From the NCBI RefSeq assembly GCF_900302505.1, contig NZ_OMOJ01000003.1:62001-126000 (forward strand): 64,000 nt of DNA, written 5' to 3'. Origin of the DNA: Pseudoprimorskyibacter insulae. Lineage in GTDB: Bacteria > Pseudomonadota > Alphaproteobacteria > Rhodobacterales > Rhodobacteraceae. Below the pieces are notes generated by a model, which made no database searches, had not been told where the DNA came from, and saw nothing but the letters and a program-made list of their open reading frames with translations. The first letter of the stretch is position 1; every line of letters begins with the position of its first letter. This document shows positions 53,590 to 62,445 of this stretch, one piece after another. A program made the position numbers and the translations under genes.

Positions 53590-53617
53590 AAAGGCCGCCT
53601 CAAATCTGGCGGCCTTT
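53590..53617 (-). terminator. Terminator of the 3-hydroxyisobutyrate dehydrogenase-like gene
   Basis: AAAGGCCGCC and GGCGGCCTTT pair perfectly over 10 bp around an 8-base loop. On the minus strand it is followed by TTTCTTTTT. It lies 27 nt after the dehydrogenase stop. Confidence 0.88.
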
Positions 53618-53644
53618 GCGTTGTCCCAAGCGCGGGTCGCGCCA

Positions 53645-54520
53645 TCATCCATCCAGTGCGCGTAGGCGCTTGATCAGGCTCGACGTGTCCCAACGCCCGC
53701 CGCCGATTTTCTGCACGTCCTTGTAGAACTGATCGACCAACGCCGTGACCGGCAGGCTTGCGCCGGTTTCATCGGCGGTATCAAGGCAAATGCCCAGATC
53801 CTTGCGCATCCAATCGACGGCAAAGCCGTGGTCGAACTTGTCATCAATCATGGTTTCATAGCGGTTGACCATCTGCCAGCTGCCAGCCGCGCCGCCGCCA
53901 ATCACTTCAACCACCGCGCGGCCATCAAGCCCGGCCTTCTCGGCGAAATGCAGCCCTTCGGACAGGCCCTGTACCAGACCGGCAATACAGATCTGGTTCA
54001 CCATCTTGCACATCTGACCCATACCCGTATCGCCAAGGCGTTTGCACAACTTGGCAAAGGCATCGATGATCGGTTCGGCCTTGGCATAGGCGTCTTCGTC
54101 GCCGCCGCACATCACGACCAACTGGCCGTTTTCCGCACCGGCCTGACCGCCAGACACGGGCGCATCGACAAAGGAAATCCCGGCGTCCTTGGCCATAGCG
54201 TACAGTTCGCGCGTCACTGCCGCCGAAACCGTGGTGTGATCAATAAAAATCGCGCCAGCGGCCATTCCGGCAAAGGCACCGTCATCACCAAGGCAGACCG
54301 AACGCAGATCGTCGTCATTGCCAACGCAGGACAGAACGAAATCGGCACCGGCCGCCGCCTCGCGCGGGGTTGCGGCGAAGGCGCCACCGTGATCCGCCGC
54401 CCATTTTTCGGCCTTGGCCGCTGTGCGGTTGTACACCGTCACCTCGTGACCCGCTTTCGCCAGATGCCCAGCCATTGGGTAACCCATCACCCCAAGCCCC
54501 AGGAATGCAACTTTTGCCAT
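53645..54520 (-). CDS. NAD(P)-dependent beta-hydroxyacid dehydrogenase (3-hydroxyisobutyrate dehydrogenase family)
   Basis: The 291-aa protein has the cofactor motif VAFLGLGVMGYPMAGHLAKAG, the substrate motif FVDAPVSGGQAGAENG and the catalytic Lys in GQMCKMVNQICIAG. This is the 3-hydroxyisobutyrate / tartronate semialdehyde / glyoxylate reductase family; the exact substrate is not decided. No valine-degradation genes are adjacent. ATG 54520 is followed at once by the Rossmann fold, so upstream codons are excluded. Confidence 0.92.
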   Translation of the reverse strand: MAKVAFLGLGVMGYPMAGHLAKAGHEVTVYNRTAAKAEKWAADHGGAFAATPREAAAGADFVLSCVGNDDDLRSVCLGDDGAFAGMAAGAIFIDHTTVSAAVTRELYAMAKDAGISFVDAPVSGGQAGAENGQLVVMCGGDEDAYAKAEPIIDAFAKLCKRLGDTGMGQMCKMVNQICIAGLVQGLSEGLHFAEKAGLDGRAVVEVIGGGAAGSWQMVNRYETMIDDKFDHGFAVDWMRKDLGICLDTADETGASLPVTALVDQFYKDVQKIGGGRWDTSSLIKRLRALDG

Positions 54521-54631
54521 GACGTCCTCCGCGCATTGAATTGGTATACCGTTTGTTGCCGCTCTGCCGCCCCTTGGCAAGAGGCCCTGACCGGGTTAGT
54601 CCCAAAACATCGACACAAGCGGGGATTTAGG

Positions 54632-57091
54632 ATGGGCACGCTGTTTCGTTGGCTGGTCAAGATCGTATCGGCACTGATCGTGCTGGCGGTGGTGGCCGTT
54701 GCGTTGGTCTATTACCTGACCTCGCGGTCCCTGCCCGATTACAACAAGACCATGCCGGTCGCGGGCCTCACCAGCGAGATTGAGATCATTCGCGACAACA
54801 ATGACGTCCCGCACATCTTTGCCGGAACGGACCGCGACGTGTTCTTTGGCCTTGGCTATGCCCATGCCCAAGACCGTCTGTGGCAGATGACCATCCTGCG
54901 CCGCACCGCCCAAGGCCGCCTGAGCGAGATTTTCGGCGCGCGCACAGTTGAGACAGACAAGTTGCTGCGCCGCCTCGACCTCTACACAGCCGCCGTGCAA
55001 TCGGTCCCGTCACAAGACGCTCGCACGCTGGACGCGCTTGAATCCTACGCCGCCGGGGTGAACGCCCGCATCGATGAGATCAACCGCGACAGCCTTGGTC
55101 GTGGCGCGCCCGAGTTCTTCTTGTTCAACGCCGCGATCTCGCCATGGCAACCGGCGGATTCACTGGCGATCATCAAGCTGATGGGCCTGCAACTGTCTGG
55201 GCATCTGCAAAGCGAAGTGCTGCGCGCGCGGGCCTCGCTGCTGCTTTCGCCCGAGCGTTTGGCCGATCTGCTGCCCGATATGCCTGGCGCCCCCATTGCC
55301 GCCCTGCCGGACTATGCCGCGCTTGTGCCCGGCGTCCTGCCCGGCCAATCGGGCCAGCCCCTGCGCAGTGCCGCGCTCTGGCCGGTCCCCGAACCGGCCC
55401 TTGCAGGCGCTTCGAATGCCTGGGCCGCCGCCCCGCACCGGTCCGCCAGCAAAGGCACCCTTCTGGCCAATGACCCGCATCTTGGCCTGACCGCCCCGAC
55501 CATCTGGTATCTGGCGCGGCTAGAGCTCAGCTCTGGCGGCGTCATCGGCGCGGGCATTCCGGGCGTTCCGGCCATCATGGTGGGCCGGTCGGAACAACTG
55601 GGCTGGGGGCTGACCTCGGCCTATCTTGATGACCAAGACCTGCTGATCGAAGAATTGAACCCCGACAACACCGAAGAATATCGCACGCCCGATGGGTTCA
55701 AACCCTTCCGCACGCGCAAATCCATTGTCGAAATCAAAGACGCAGCCCCCCTGACCATGACCCTGCGTTGGTCCGACAATGGCCCGGTTCTGCCCGGCAC
55801 CCAGTTCGATCTGGCCACCGTTACCCCGCCGGGCCATGTGGCCGCCCTGTCATGGACAGCCCTCAGCCCCGCCGACACGTCAATGAGGGCCGCCGTCGGC
55901 CTGATGTTCGCCCAAGACATCCCGCAGGCGCTTGAGGCCTCGCGCAGCTATGTCGCCCCGGCGCAGAACCTGACGCTGATCGACCAGACCGGCATCGCCA
56001 TGCAGGTGATCGGCGCCATGCCCGCTCGCGATCCGGCGCACCAAAGCAAGGGCCGCCTGCCCGCGCTTGGCTGGATGCCCGAAAACCGCTGGTCCGGCAC
56101 CCTGCCCTATGAAGACAACCCGTCCTTCATCAACCCCGAAGGCGGCATCGTCGGCAACACCAACAACCGCACCACCGATGCCCCCTTTCCCCGCCATGTC
56201 AGCTTTGACTGGGGTGACAGCCAGCGCGTCTATCGCTGGGAACGGATGATGCAAAACCGCAAGGTCCACACCCGCGACAGCTTTATCGAAGCGCAGCTTG
56301 ATACGGTCTCGGTCACGGCCCGCACGCTTTTGCCGCTGATCGGCGCGGATCTGTGGTTCACCGGAGAGGCCGCCCCCGAAGGCACGCCCGCCCGCCGCCG
56401 CCAACAGGCGCTGGACATGCTGGCCGCCTGGAACGGCGAGATGAACGAACACCTGCCCGAACCGCTGATCTATGCCGCATGGGTGCGCGCCCTGCAAAAG
56501 CGCCTGATCTCGGATGATCTTGGTCCGCTCACGGGCGAATTTGACCATATTGAACCACTGTTCATCGAACGGGTGTTCCGCGATATCGACGGCGCCAGCG
56601 CATGGTGCGACGTCCTGCGCTCGGCCCCGATTGAGACCTGCTCAGACGTGGCCCGCCTTGCGCTGGACGATGCGCTGGTCTGGATCGAAGAACACCACGG
56701 CACGGCGCTGGAATCGCTGCGCTGGGGCGCGGCCCACACCGCCACCCATGACCACCCGGTTCTGGGCCAGGTGCCGCTGCTGCGCTATTTCGTCAACATC
56801 CACCAAAGCACATCGGGCGGCGATCACACGCTGCAACGCGGGCGTACCTCGGGCAAAGACCCGGCCCCGTTCCAGAACGTGCATGCCGCAGGCTATCGCG
56901 GCGTCTATGATTTTGCCGATCCCGACAGTTCGGTTTTCATCAGCGCAACCGGGCAATCGGGCCACTTCCTGTCGCGCCATTACGAAGATCTGGGCCAACT
57001 CTGGCGCCGCGGCGAATATATCCCGATGTCGCTGGATGTCGGGCTAGCACGCGCCGCCGCGGTCGGCATCACCCGCCTGACCACGCAGTAA
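54632..57091 (+). CDS. Penicillin acylase family protein (Ntn hydrolase, S45)
   Basis: The 819-aa precursor has an N-terminal hydrophobic anchor or signal (about 8-30). The alpha part has VPHIFAGTDRDVFFGLGYAHAQDRLWQM, and the auto-cleavage site gives Ser261 as new N-terminal nucleophile in GASNAWAAAP. The beta part has LLANDPHLGLTAPTIWYLA, GAGIPGVPAIMVGRSEQLGWGLT and GNTNNRTTDAPFP. Such enzymes deacylate amides, including penicillins and acyl-homoserine lactones, so quorum quenching is possible but unproven. An upstream open frame overlaps the divergent gene and is not protein-like. Confidence 0.95.
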   Translation: MGTLFRWLVKIVSALIVLAVVAVALVYYLTSRSLPDYNKTMPVAGLTSEIEIIRDNNDVPHIFAGTDRDVFFGLGYAHAQDRLWQMTILRRTAQGRLSEIFGARTVETDKLLRRLDLYTAAVQSVPSQDARTLDALESYAAGVNARIDEINRDSLGRGAPEFFLFNAAISPWQPADSLAIIKLMGLQLSGHLQSEVLRARASLLLSPERLADLLPDMPGAPIAALPDYAALVPGVLPGQSGQPLRSAALWPVPEPALAGASNAWAAAPHRSASKGTLLANDPHLGLTAPTIWYLARLELSSGGVIGAGIPGVPAIMVGRSEQLGWGLTSAYLDDQDLLIEELNPDNTEEYRTPDGFKPFRTRKSIVEIKDAAPLTMTLRWSDNGPVLPGTQFDLATVTPPGHVAALSWTALSPADTSMRAAVGLMFAQDIPQALEASRSYVAPAQNLTLIDQTGIAMQVIGAMPARDPAHQSKGRLPALGWMPENRWSGTLPYEDNPSFINPEGGIVGNTNNRTTDAPFPRHVSFDWGDSQRVYRWERMMQNRKVHTRDSFIEAQLDTVSVTARTLLPLIGADLWFTGEAAPEGTPARRRQQALDMLAAWNGEMNEHLPEPLIYAAWVRALQKRLISDDLGPLTGEFDHIEPLFIERVFRDIDGASAWCDVLRSAPIETCSDVARLALDDALVWIEEHHGTALESLRWGAAHTATHDHPVLGQVPLLRYFVNIHQSTSGGDHTLQRGRTSGKDPAPFQNVHAAGYRGVYDFADPDSSVFISATGQSGHFLSRHYEDLGQLWRRGEYIPMSLDVGLARAAAVGITRLTTQ

Positions 57092-57099
57092 CCCCGCCC

Positions 57100-57249
57100 C
57101 TGCTTCTTCTCTTTGATAAATACCGCCGGGGGTGAATTTGCGTTGAAAACGCAAAAAGGGGGCAGCGCCCCCTCTCATCACCCGGTGCGCAGCACCGGGC
57201 AAACCCTGGGCGCGGGCCCGAAGGGGCCGCGCTCCGCTGGATCAACGGA
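57100..57249. repeat. Composite multi-hairpin intergenic repeat, copy 2
   Basis: CTGCTTCTTCTCTTTGATAA continues into ATACCGCCGGGGG, then the hairpins TTTGCGTTGAAAACGCAAA, GGGGGC-A-GCGCCCCC, CCCGGTGC-GCA-GCACCGGG and GCGCGGGCC...GGGGCCGCGC. It ends GCTGGATCA at the stop of the next gene. Part order and both ends match copy 1 at 33742-33862, while the arm sequences of the inner hairpins differ with compensating changes. Confidence 0.75.
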
Positions 57250-57915
57250 TCACAAGCCGCATTTGTCGCGCATAAAGGCCAAGGCCACCGAAAGCCCATC
57301 CGGCGCGATGCCATGGGCGGTGCCCTTCTGAATATGGGCGAACACCTCTTTCCAGCCCGCGCTCTGCAAGGCCTCCGCCGCCTCGGGCAACGATTGCACC
57401 GGCACCACATCGTCCTGATCGCCATGCACCAATAAAACCGGCGGGCGGCTGATGGTTTCATCGGCGAGCAGTTCCGGCGCCAGCAACCGGCCCGAAAAGG
57501 CCACGATCCCGGCAACCGCATCTTCGCGGCGCGGGGCCACATGCAGGCTCATCATCGTGCCTTGGCTAAACCCGAACAGGACCACCTGTTCAGGCAGCAC
57601 GTCTTCATCGACCATCAACGCATCCAGAAAGGCGTTCAGATCCTCGGCAGCGGCCCGCATGCCCGCCTCGGAATCTTCCTCGCTCGATCCGTCAATCCAC
57701 GGGATCGGGAACCACTGATAGCCAAAGGGCGATCCCGCGCAACTTTCCGGCGCGTCGGGGGCCACGAACAGCGTGTCGGGCAGATGCTCGGCCAGCGGAT
57801 CGGCCAACCCCAGCAAGTCGGCCCCGTTGGCCCCATAGCCGTGCAGGAACACGACAACCGAACGGATTTCCCCGGAAAGCGGCTCTTTGCGGCCAGCCTG
57901 CAATACGCGCGTCAT
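57250..57915 (-). CDS. Alpha/beta hydrolase, carboxylesterase/phospholipase type
   Basis: The 221-aa protein has VVVFLHGYGANGADLLGLAD, the nucleophile elbow VVLFGFSQGTMMSLHV (Ser in GFSQG), and VLLVHGDQDDVVPVQSL and GTAHGIAPDG giving the Asp and His of the triad. This is the small esterase family that also contains acyl-protein thioesterases. The start overlaps the AlkA-type gene by 4 nt, so the genes are coupled. Confidence 0.92.
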   Translation of the reverse strand: MTRVLQAGRKEPLSGEIRSVVVFLHGYGANGADLLGLADPLAEHLPDTLFVAPDAPESCAGSPFGYQWFPIPWIDGSSEEDSEAGMRAAAEDLNAFLDALMVDEDVLPEQVVLFGFSQGTMMSLHVAPRREDAVAGIVAFSGRLLAPELLADETISRPPVLLVHGDQDDVVPVQSLPEAAEALQSAGWKEVFAHIQKGTAHGIAPDGLSVALAFMRDKCGL

Positions 57916-58553
57916 GCGATGCCCTCTCGTTGCTTTGCCACATGGTAGTAGGCCCAGAGCGCCCGCGCCGCAACCGCTCTCCATGGGCTCCAGTCTTCTG
58001 CCATCTGGCGCATGGCCTTTTCGCGCGGGCGCTCCTCAAGCCCGAACAGCATCCGCGCGGCCTCTTGCAGTGCCAAATCACCGGGCGCAAAGACATCGGC
58101 GCGGCCAAGGCTGAACATGGCGTAAATCTCCGCCGTCCAGACCCCGATCCCGGTGACAACGGTCAGCGTCTTGACCACGTCCGCTGTCGGCGCATGGGCC
58201 AGCGCATCGAAATCAATCCCTGCCTCAGCCAAGGCGCGGGCGTATCGCGCCTTCTGGCGGCTGAGGCCCAAGGCCCGCAGCCCCTCTTCATCCGTGGCCA
58301 AAATCGGCGCAGGCGCGGTCATGCCCGCCGCATCCAGCCGCGCACGAATGGCGCGGGCCGAGGCCACGCTGACCTGCTGGCTGATGATCGCGCCCAGCAA
58401 TTGGTTGAACCCCTGCGGATTGCGCCGTAGCGGCAATGGCCCCGTCAGTTCCAGCGCGTAGGCAAAGCGCGGCTCGTGACTGATCAGCCATGCCGCCCCT
58501 TCGGCCACGCAGGCCTCGGTCTCGATGATCCGGCCTAGATCCGGTTCAGCCAT
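57912..58553 (-). CDS. DNA-3-methyladenine glycosylase II (AlkA-type)
   Basis: This is a base-excision repair enzyme of the HhH-GPD superfamily, 213 aa. It shows NQLLGAIISQQVSVASARAI and a helix-hairpin-helix with LTVVTGIGVWTAEIYAMFSL. The catalytic Asp is in VFAPGDLALQEAARMLF. The C-terminal WSPWRAVAARALWAYYH is typical. E. coli AlkA has an extra N-terminal domain that is missing here, as in many short homologues. It overlaps cobK by 19 nt and the hydrolase by 4 nt. Confidence 0.93.
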   Translation of the reverse strand: MAEPDLGRIIETEACVAEGAAWLISHEPRFAYALELTGPLPLRRNPQGFNQLLGAIISQQVSVASARAIRARLDAAGMTAPAPILATDEEGLRALGLSRQKARYARALAEAGIDFDALAHAPTADVVKTLTVVTGIGVWTAEIYAMFSLGRADVFAPGDLALQEAARMLFGLEERPREKAMRQMAEDWSPWRAVAARALWAYYHVAKQREGIA

Positions 58554-59248
58554 GTCAGCGCCTCCTTAACCGTTTGCACATCCGGACCATCCACCGCAGG
58601 ACGCTGAAGCAAAGCAACCCGAACCTTGCGCTTTCGCGCGGCCTCCAGCTTGGGCCAGCCGCCCGGCCCTCCGGCATTGCGCAGGATGATCCAGTCGATG
58701 CCCAAACGGCGCAGCAAATGCTCTTCCTCGGGCACGGAAAACGGCGGATTGCCAAGCAAATACCGCCCATTGGGCAGCACACAAGGCCGCTGCACCGCCG
58801 AGTTTTTGCGCACGTATAAATAACAATCCTTCAGCGCCGCAAACCGCGCCAGCCGTTCATGCCCCGTCGCCAGCAAGACCCGCGATCCGCGCCGCACGAC
58901 TTGCGCCGCCTCAGCTTCGCTCTGCAATGTGACCCAGCGATCGGCCCGCGTGGCCCGCCATTCCGGGCGGCGCAGGCGCAGGTATGGCACCCCCGCCTTT
59001 CGCGCCGCCAAGGCCACGCTGCGCTGGGTCGCGGCATCGCAAGGGTGGCAGGCGTCAATCACCGCACGCATCCCCGCAAGGGCCGGAACCGGCTCGGCTG
59101 GCATCGGCATGGCAAAGGGCCAGACCTGCGGCACGCGTTCTTCTTGTGGCAGCCAAACCAGCGATCCCGGCAGCGCCCGCGCTAAAGCCCGCGCCTCGGC
59201 CGAACCGGACACGATCAACACGCGCGAATTGGGGACTGTTTGCGTCAT
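58535..59248 (-). CDS. cobK: Precorrin-6A reductase CobK/CbiJ
   Basis: CobK reduces precorrin-6A with NADPH in cobalamin synthesis. The 237-aa protein begins RVLIVSGSAEARALARAL. It has VIDACHPCDAATQRSVALAA, YLRLRRPEW and the C-terminal active-site pattern IDWIILRNAGGPGGWPKLEA. Other cob genes are not in the window. It overlaps the AlkA-type gene and diverges from the MFS gene. Cobalamin is needed by NrdJ in this window. Confidence 0.88.
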   Translation of the reverse strand: MTQTVPNSRVLIVSGSAEARALARALPGSLVWLPQEERVPQVWPFAMPMPAEPVPALAGMRAVIDACHPCDAATQRSVALAARKAGVPYLRLRRPEWRATRADRWVTLQSEAEAAQVVRRGSRVLLATGHERLARFAALKDCYLYVRKNSAVQRPCVLPNGRYLLGNPPFSVPEEEHLLRRLGIDWIILRNAGGPGGWPKLEAARKRKVRVALLQRPAVDGPDVQTVKEALTWLNRI

Positions 59249-59339
59249 GGCCCAGTCGTACCGCATGGCGAAAAACTCCGCTACGCCTGAAACGCATTCA
59301 CCACTTGCGATGTTCAGCTTTGCGGCATACCCATTCACC

Positions 59340-60617
59340 ATGAACACTGCATCCGATACCCGCGCCAAGCGCAATGTCACCGTATTGGTTCTGGCCCAAG
59401 CCGTGCTTGGCGCCCAGATGCCAATGATCTTTACCATTGGTGGTCTGGCCGGGCAGTCGCTGGCGACCAACCCCTGTTTTGCCACCTTGCCGATCTCGAT
59501 GATCGTGCTTGGCTCGATGCTCTCGGCGACGCCTGTGTCTGCGGTGATGCAGAAATATGGCCGCAAGGTCGGCTTTTTCATGGGCGCCTTTGCCGGGGCC
59601 GTTGGGGCGTTGATTGCTGCTTACGGCCTGCAAATCGGCAGCTTCCCGATTCTTCTAATCGGTAGCCTGATCACTGGCATGTATATGTCGGCGCAGGGGT
59701 TTTACCGGTTCGCCGCGGCCGATACAGCCTCGGATGAATACCGCCCCAAGGCGATTTCTTACGTGATGGCCGGGGGCCTTTTGGCGGCGGTCATCGGCCC
59801 GCAGCTTGGCAACTATTCGTCCTTTGCCTTCGGCGCGATCCCCTTTGTCGGCACCTATCTGGCCGTGGCGGGGCTGAACCTTGTGGGCTGCTGGCTGTTC
59901 TTGCTGCTCGATATCCCGCGCCCGCCGGTGCCAAGCGTCGATGCGCCGCGTGGCCGCACCCGGCTAGAGCTTCTGACCACGCCGCGCATTGCCGTGGCGG
60001 TGATTACGGCGATGGTGTCCTACGCGTTGATGAACCTTGTGATGACCTCGACGCCGCTGGCCGTTGTCGGCTGCGGCGTTGGCGGCGCGACCGAGGTGCC
60101 GTCCTACCTGACCAACCTGATCCCCGAAGGCACCGCCCGCGAACAGTTTCAGTTCATCGCAGGCTACGTCGTCACCGGGCACGTGCTGGCGATGTATATC
60201 CCCAGCTTCTTCACCGGCCATCTGATCGCCCGTTTCGGGGTTGAGAAGATCGTCGCCACCGGCCTGTTGATCCTCGCCATTGCCGGCGGCGTTGCGCTGC
60301 AGGGCGTTCAGCTTGAGAACTTCTTCATTGCGCTGATCCTTCTGGGGATCGGCTGGAACTTTGGCTTTATCGGCGCGACTGCCATGCTGGCCAGCTCGCA
60401 CGAACCGCACGAACGTGGCCGGATGCAGGGCATGAACGATCTGATCGTCTTTGGCGGCGTGACCTTTGCGTCGCTGTCCTCGGGCGGGTTGATGAACTGC
60501 TCGGGCGGCACCGCGCAGGAAGGCTGGACCGCTGTGAATATGGCAATGGCCCCGTTCCTGGTGCTGGCCGGCGGTGCACTCCTCTGGCTGGCATTGCGCC
60601 CCAAGGACGACGCATAG
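59340..60617 (+). CDS. MFS transporter
   Basis: The 425-aa protein has twelve predicted helices. Between helices 2 and 3 it has the MFS motif A-like VMQKYGRKVGFFMG, and a second-half counterpart GHLIARFGVEKIVATG. The central loop contains RGRTRLELLTTPR. The substrate is unknown; the neighbouring divergent cobK could hint at a link, but that is weak. ATG 59340 fits the family start; the long upstream frame overlaps cobK on the other strand. Confidence 0.9.
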   Translation: MNTASDTRAKRNVTVLVLAQAVLGAQMPMIFTIGGLAGQSLATNPCFATLPISMIVLGSMLSATPVSAVMQKYGRKVGFFMGAFAGAVGALIAAYGLQIGSFPILLIGSLITGMYMSAQGFYRFAAADTASDEYRPKAISYVMAGGLLAAVIGPQLGNYSSFAFGAIPFVGTYLAVAGLNLVGCWLFLLLDIPRPPVPSVDAPRGRTRLELLTTPRIAVAVITAMVSYALMNLVMTSTPLAVVGCGVGGATEVPSYLTNLIPEGTAREQFQFIAGYVVTGHVLAMYIPSFFTGHLIARFGVEKIVATGLLILAIAGGVALQGVQLENFFIALILLGIGWNFGFIGATAMLASSHEPHERGRMQGMNDLIVFGGVTFASLSSGGLMNCSGGTAQEGWTAVNMAMAPFLVLAGGALLWLALRPKDDA

Positions 60618-60660
60618 CGCCGAGGCGCGGCCAACGGCCCGCCTCTTTCTCGGCCAAGTG

Positions 60661-60679
60661 GCGGGCTTGCCCCGCCCGA
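60661..60679. terminator. Hairpin between MFS and NDUFAF6-like genes
   Basis: GCGGGC-TTG-CCCCGC pairs with an extended GC arm between the two convergent stops. It has no strong T-tract. It is probably a weak shared terminator. Confidence 0.4.
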
Positions 60680-60707
60680 GGCTGGGAAACGCCCCTACAT
60701 CCCGTCT

Positions 60708-61475
60708 TTAGAAACGCCCGGTCATTGCGGCCTTGGTCAGGGCAAAGCGACGTTTGAATTCGCTGACCTGCAAACGATCCTCGGCCACGGCCATCGGATC
60801 CCGCGCCGCCAGTTGCAACACCGCCCCCGCCCGCGCCGCGCTTAAAAACGCCGGTCGCGCTTTGACTGGGACACCTGCGCGGCGGGCTTTCTCCAAACGC
60901 TCCAGCCCGGTTCTCGCCAAATCGGCCACCGCCTCGGCCCGGCCATCCACCAACGGCACACGGCCTGCGGCCTCTAGCGCCGGCACGGCTTGCAGATAGG
61001 CCGCCAGCCCCGCCGCATAGCCAGCATCCATCGCCGCTTGATCGCAAGGCGCCCCAAGCGCCCGCGCCGCCGCAACCGTTAGCAGCCCGCCGGTGTTTTC
61101 AAGAAACGCGTGGAAGGCGGCGGCATCCTCAAACGGGTCACGGTAGATATCCCAGCGCCGCGCCAGAACCAGATCGTCCAGTTGCTTGGCGCTGGCTTTG
61201 TCCAGCACCATGGCCAATGGCGTGACCACCTCATGACGGCGCACCAATCCGCCCGCCTCGATCTCGGCCAACGCATCGCGCCACCATTGCAGGCGCATCT
61301 CGGCGATCATCGGCTCTTGGGTCACCCAAGGCGCGCGGCTGACCTCGACGTTAAAAGCGTAGATCGGAAACAGCACCGCGCGGGCCTGCACCGGCGCAGC
61401 CATGGCGGCGGCAAAACGTTCGGGATCGCCCGCTTCGACAATCCGCGCGCAGGCGTGCCAGTTGTCATCTTGCAT
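60708..61475 (-). CDS. Squalene/phytoene synthase family protein, NDUFAF6-like
   Basis: The 255-aa helical protein has the family's YAFNVEVSRAPWVTQEPMIAE and MRLQWWRDAL segments. It lacks both Asp-rich DxxxD motifs needed for diphosphate-bound magnesium, so prenyl synthase activity is unlikely. The FNVE...MRxQWW pattern resembles mitochondrial NDUFAF6, a complex I assembly factor descended from this family, which fits an alphaproteobacterial relative. No carotenoid or hopanoid genes are nearby. It overlaps the upstream hydrolase stop by 11 nt. Confidence 0.82.
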   Translation of the reverse strand: MQDDNWHACARIVEAGDPERFAAAMAAPVQARAVLFPIYAFNVEVSRAPWVTQEPMIAEMRLQWWRDALAEIEAGGLVRRHEVVTPLAMVLDKASAKQLDDLVLARRWDIYRDPFEDAAAFHAFLENTGGLLTVAAARALGAPCDQAAMDAGYAAGLAAYLQAVPALEAAGRVPLVDGRAEAVADLARTGLERLEKARRAGVPVKARPAFLSAARAGAVLQLAARDPMAVAEDRLQVSEFKRRFALTKAAMTGRF

Positions 61476-62442
61476 CCAGCCACTCCTTGATTTTGGCCAA
61501 AGTCATCGGGTGATCGACCACGTCCAGATGCTTGACGCCCTCAATCACCGCGTAGCTGCCACCTTGGGTCAAGCCTTCGACGAACGGCTGATACCCCGCC
61601 GCGTCAAAGGCCTCATCCTGTGCGCCTGCGACCAAAAGAAATCCCGGCAGCGCCTTGATATCAGACTTGAAATCCGATCTCGGCGCGTATGAGACATTCA
61701 GCCGATAGGAATAGCTGCGCGTCGCCAGATGGCCCATCGGCCCTTCCAGCACCGCCTTCGGAAAGCGAAACCAGATCACCGGCAGATGGTTCAGCGCCCG
61801 GATCTTCACCGCGTTCAGGATCGACAGGCCGATGATCCGCCGCAGCATCGGCTGCGCCCAACCGCCCGAATTCTTGCGCTGGGTCGGGGCGCGATGGCCC
61901 AGGAACGGCGCCAGCAAGATCGCCCCGTCAAAGGCATCGCGATGCGCGCCCCCGGCCATCCGCACCACCAACCCACCGCCCGAGCTATGGCCCAGCAGAT
62001 AAACCGCCTGCCCCGGCACCCGTTCCGCAGCAATCAAGTCGGCCAGATCATCCTCTAGCTGGCCGATGTAATCCACATCCCCGCGCCGGTCTGGAGATGC
62101 CCCGTGCCCGCGCAGATCCACCGCCAGAACACTGGCGCGATCCGACAGCGCCGCGCCCAAAGCGTCGAACTGACGCCCGTTCCAACCGGACCCATGCACC
62201 GCAACGATCAAGGGGCCATCCGCTGGCCCCTTGGCCTCATGCACCGGCATGCCCCAACCATCGCGCATCGCTACGGCACGCTGCGGCAAGGGCGTCACAT
62301 CGCGCCCGATCAGGCCCGAAAACTCAAGCCCCCCCGCGCCATCGGCTTCCGGCACGGATTGCGACGCGATCAGCCCCAAGGCCACCGCCAGTGTCGCCAG
62401 CCCGCCCAAGGCAAGCCCAATCGCTGCGCCGCCGATGCCCAT
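61465..62442 (-). CDS. Alpha/beta hydrolase with N-terminal membrane anchor
   Basis: The 325-aa protein has a hydrophobic start (about 3-28, GGAAIGLALGGLATLAVALG), followed by PLIVAVHGSGWNGRQFDALG. The LAVDLRGHGASPD segment and the nucleophile elbow VYLLGHSSGGGLVVRMAGG (Ser in GHSSG) come next. Asp in FLLVAGAQDEAF and His in IEGVKHLDVVDHPMT complete the triad. It is a monoacylglycerol-lipase-like hydrolase of unknown substrate. It begins 3 nt after the cimA stop, so it is in the cimA transcript. Confidence 0.9.
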   Translation of the reverse strand: MGIGGAAIGLALGGLATLAVALGLIASQSVPEADGAGGLEFSGLIGRDVTPLPQRAVAMRDGWGMPVHEAKGPADGPLIVAVHGSGWNGRQFDALGAALSDRASVLAVDLRGHGASPDRRGDVDYIGQLEDDLADLIAAERVPGQAVYLLGHSSGGGLVVRMAGGAHRDAFDGAILLAPFLGHRAPTQRKNSGGWAQPMLRRIIGLSILNAVKIRALNHLPVIWFRFPKAVLEGPMGHLATRSYSYRLNVSYAPRSDFKSDIKALPGFLLVAGAQDEAFDAAGYQPFVEGLTQGGSYAVIEGVKHLDVVDHPMTLAKIKEWLDAR

Positions 62443-62445
62443 CGA

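Noticed and set aside
60708-61475. Phytoene synthase (carotenoid) gene
   Set aside because: Both catalytic Asp-rich motifs are absent and no crt genes are near.
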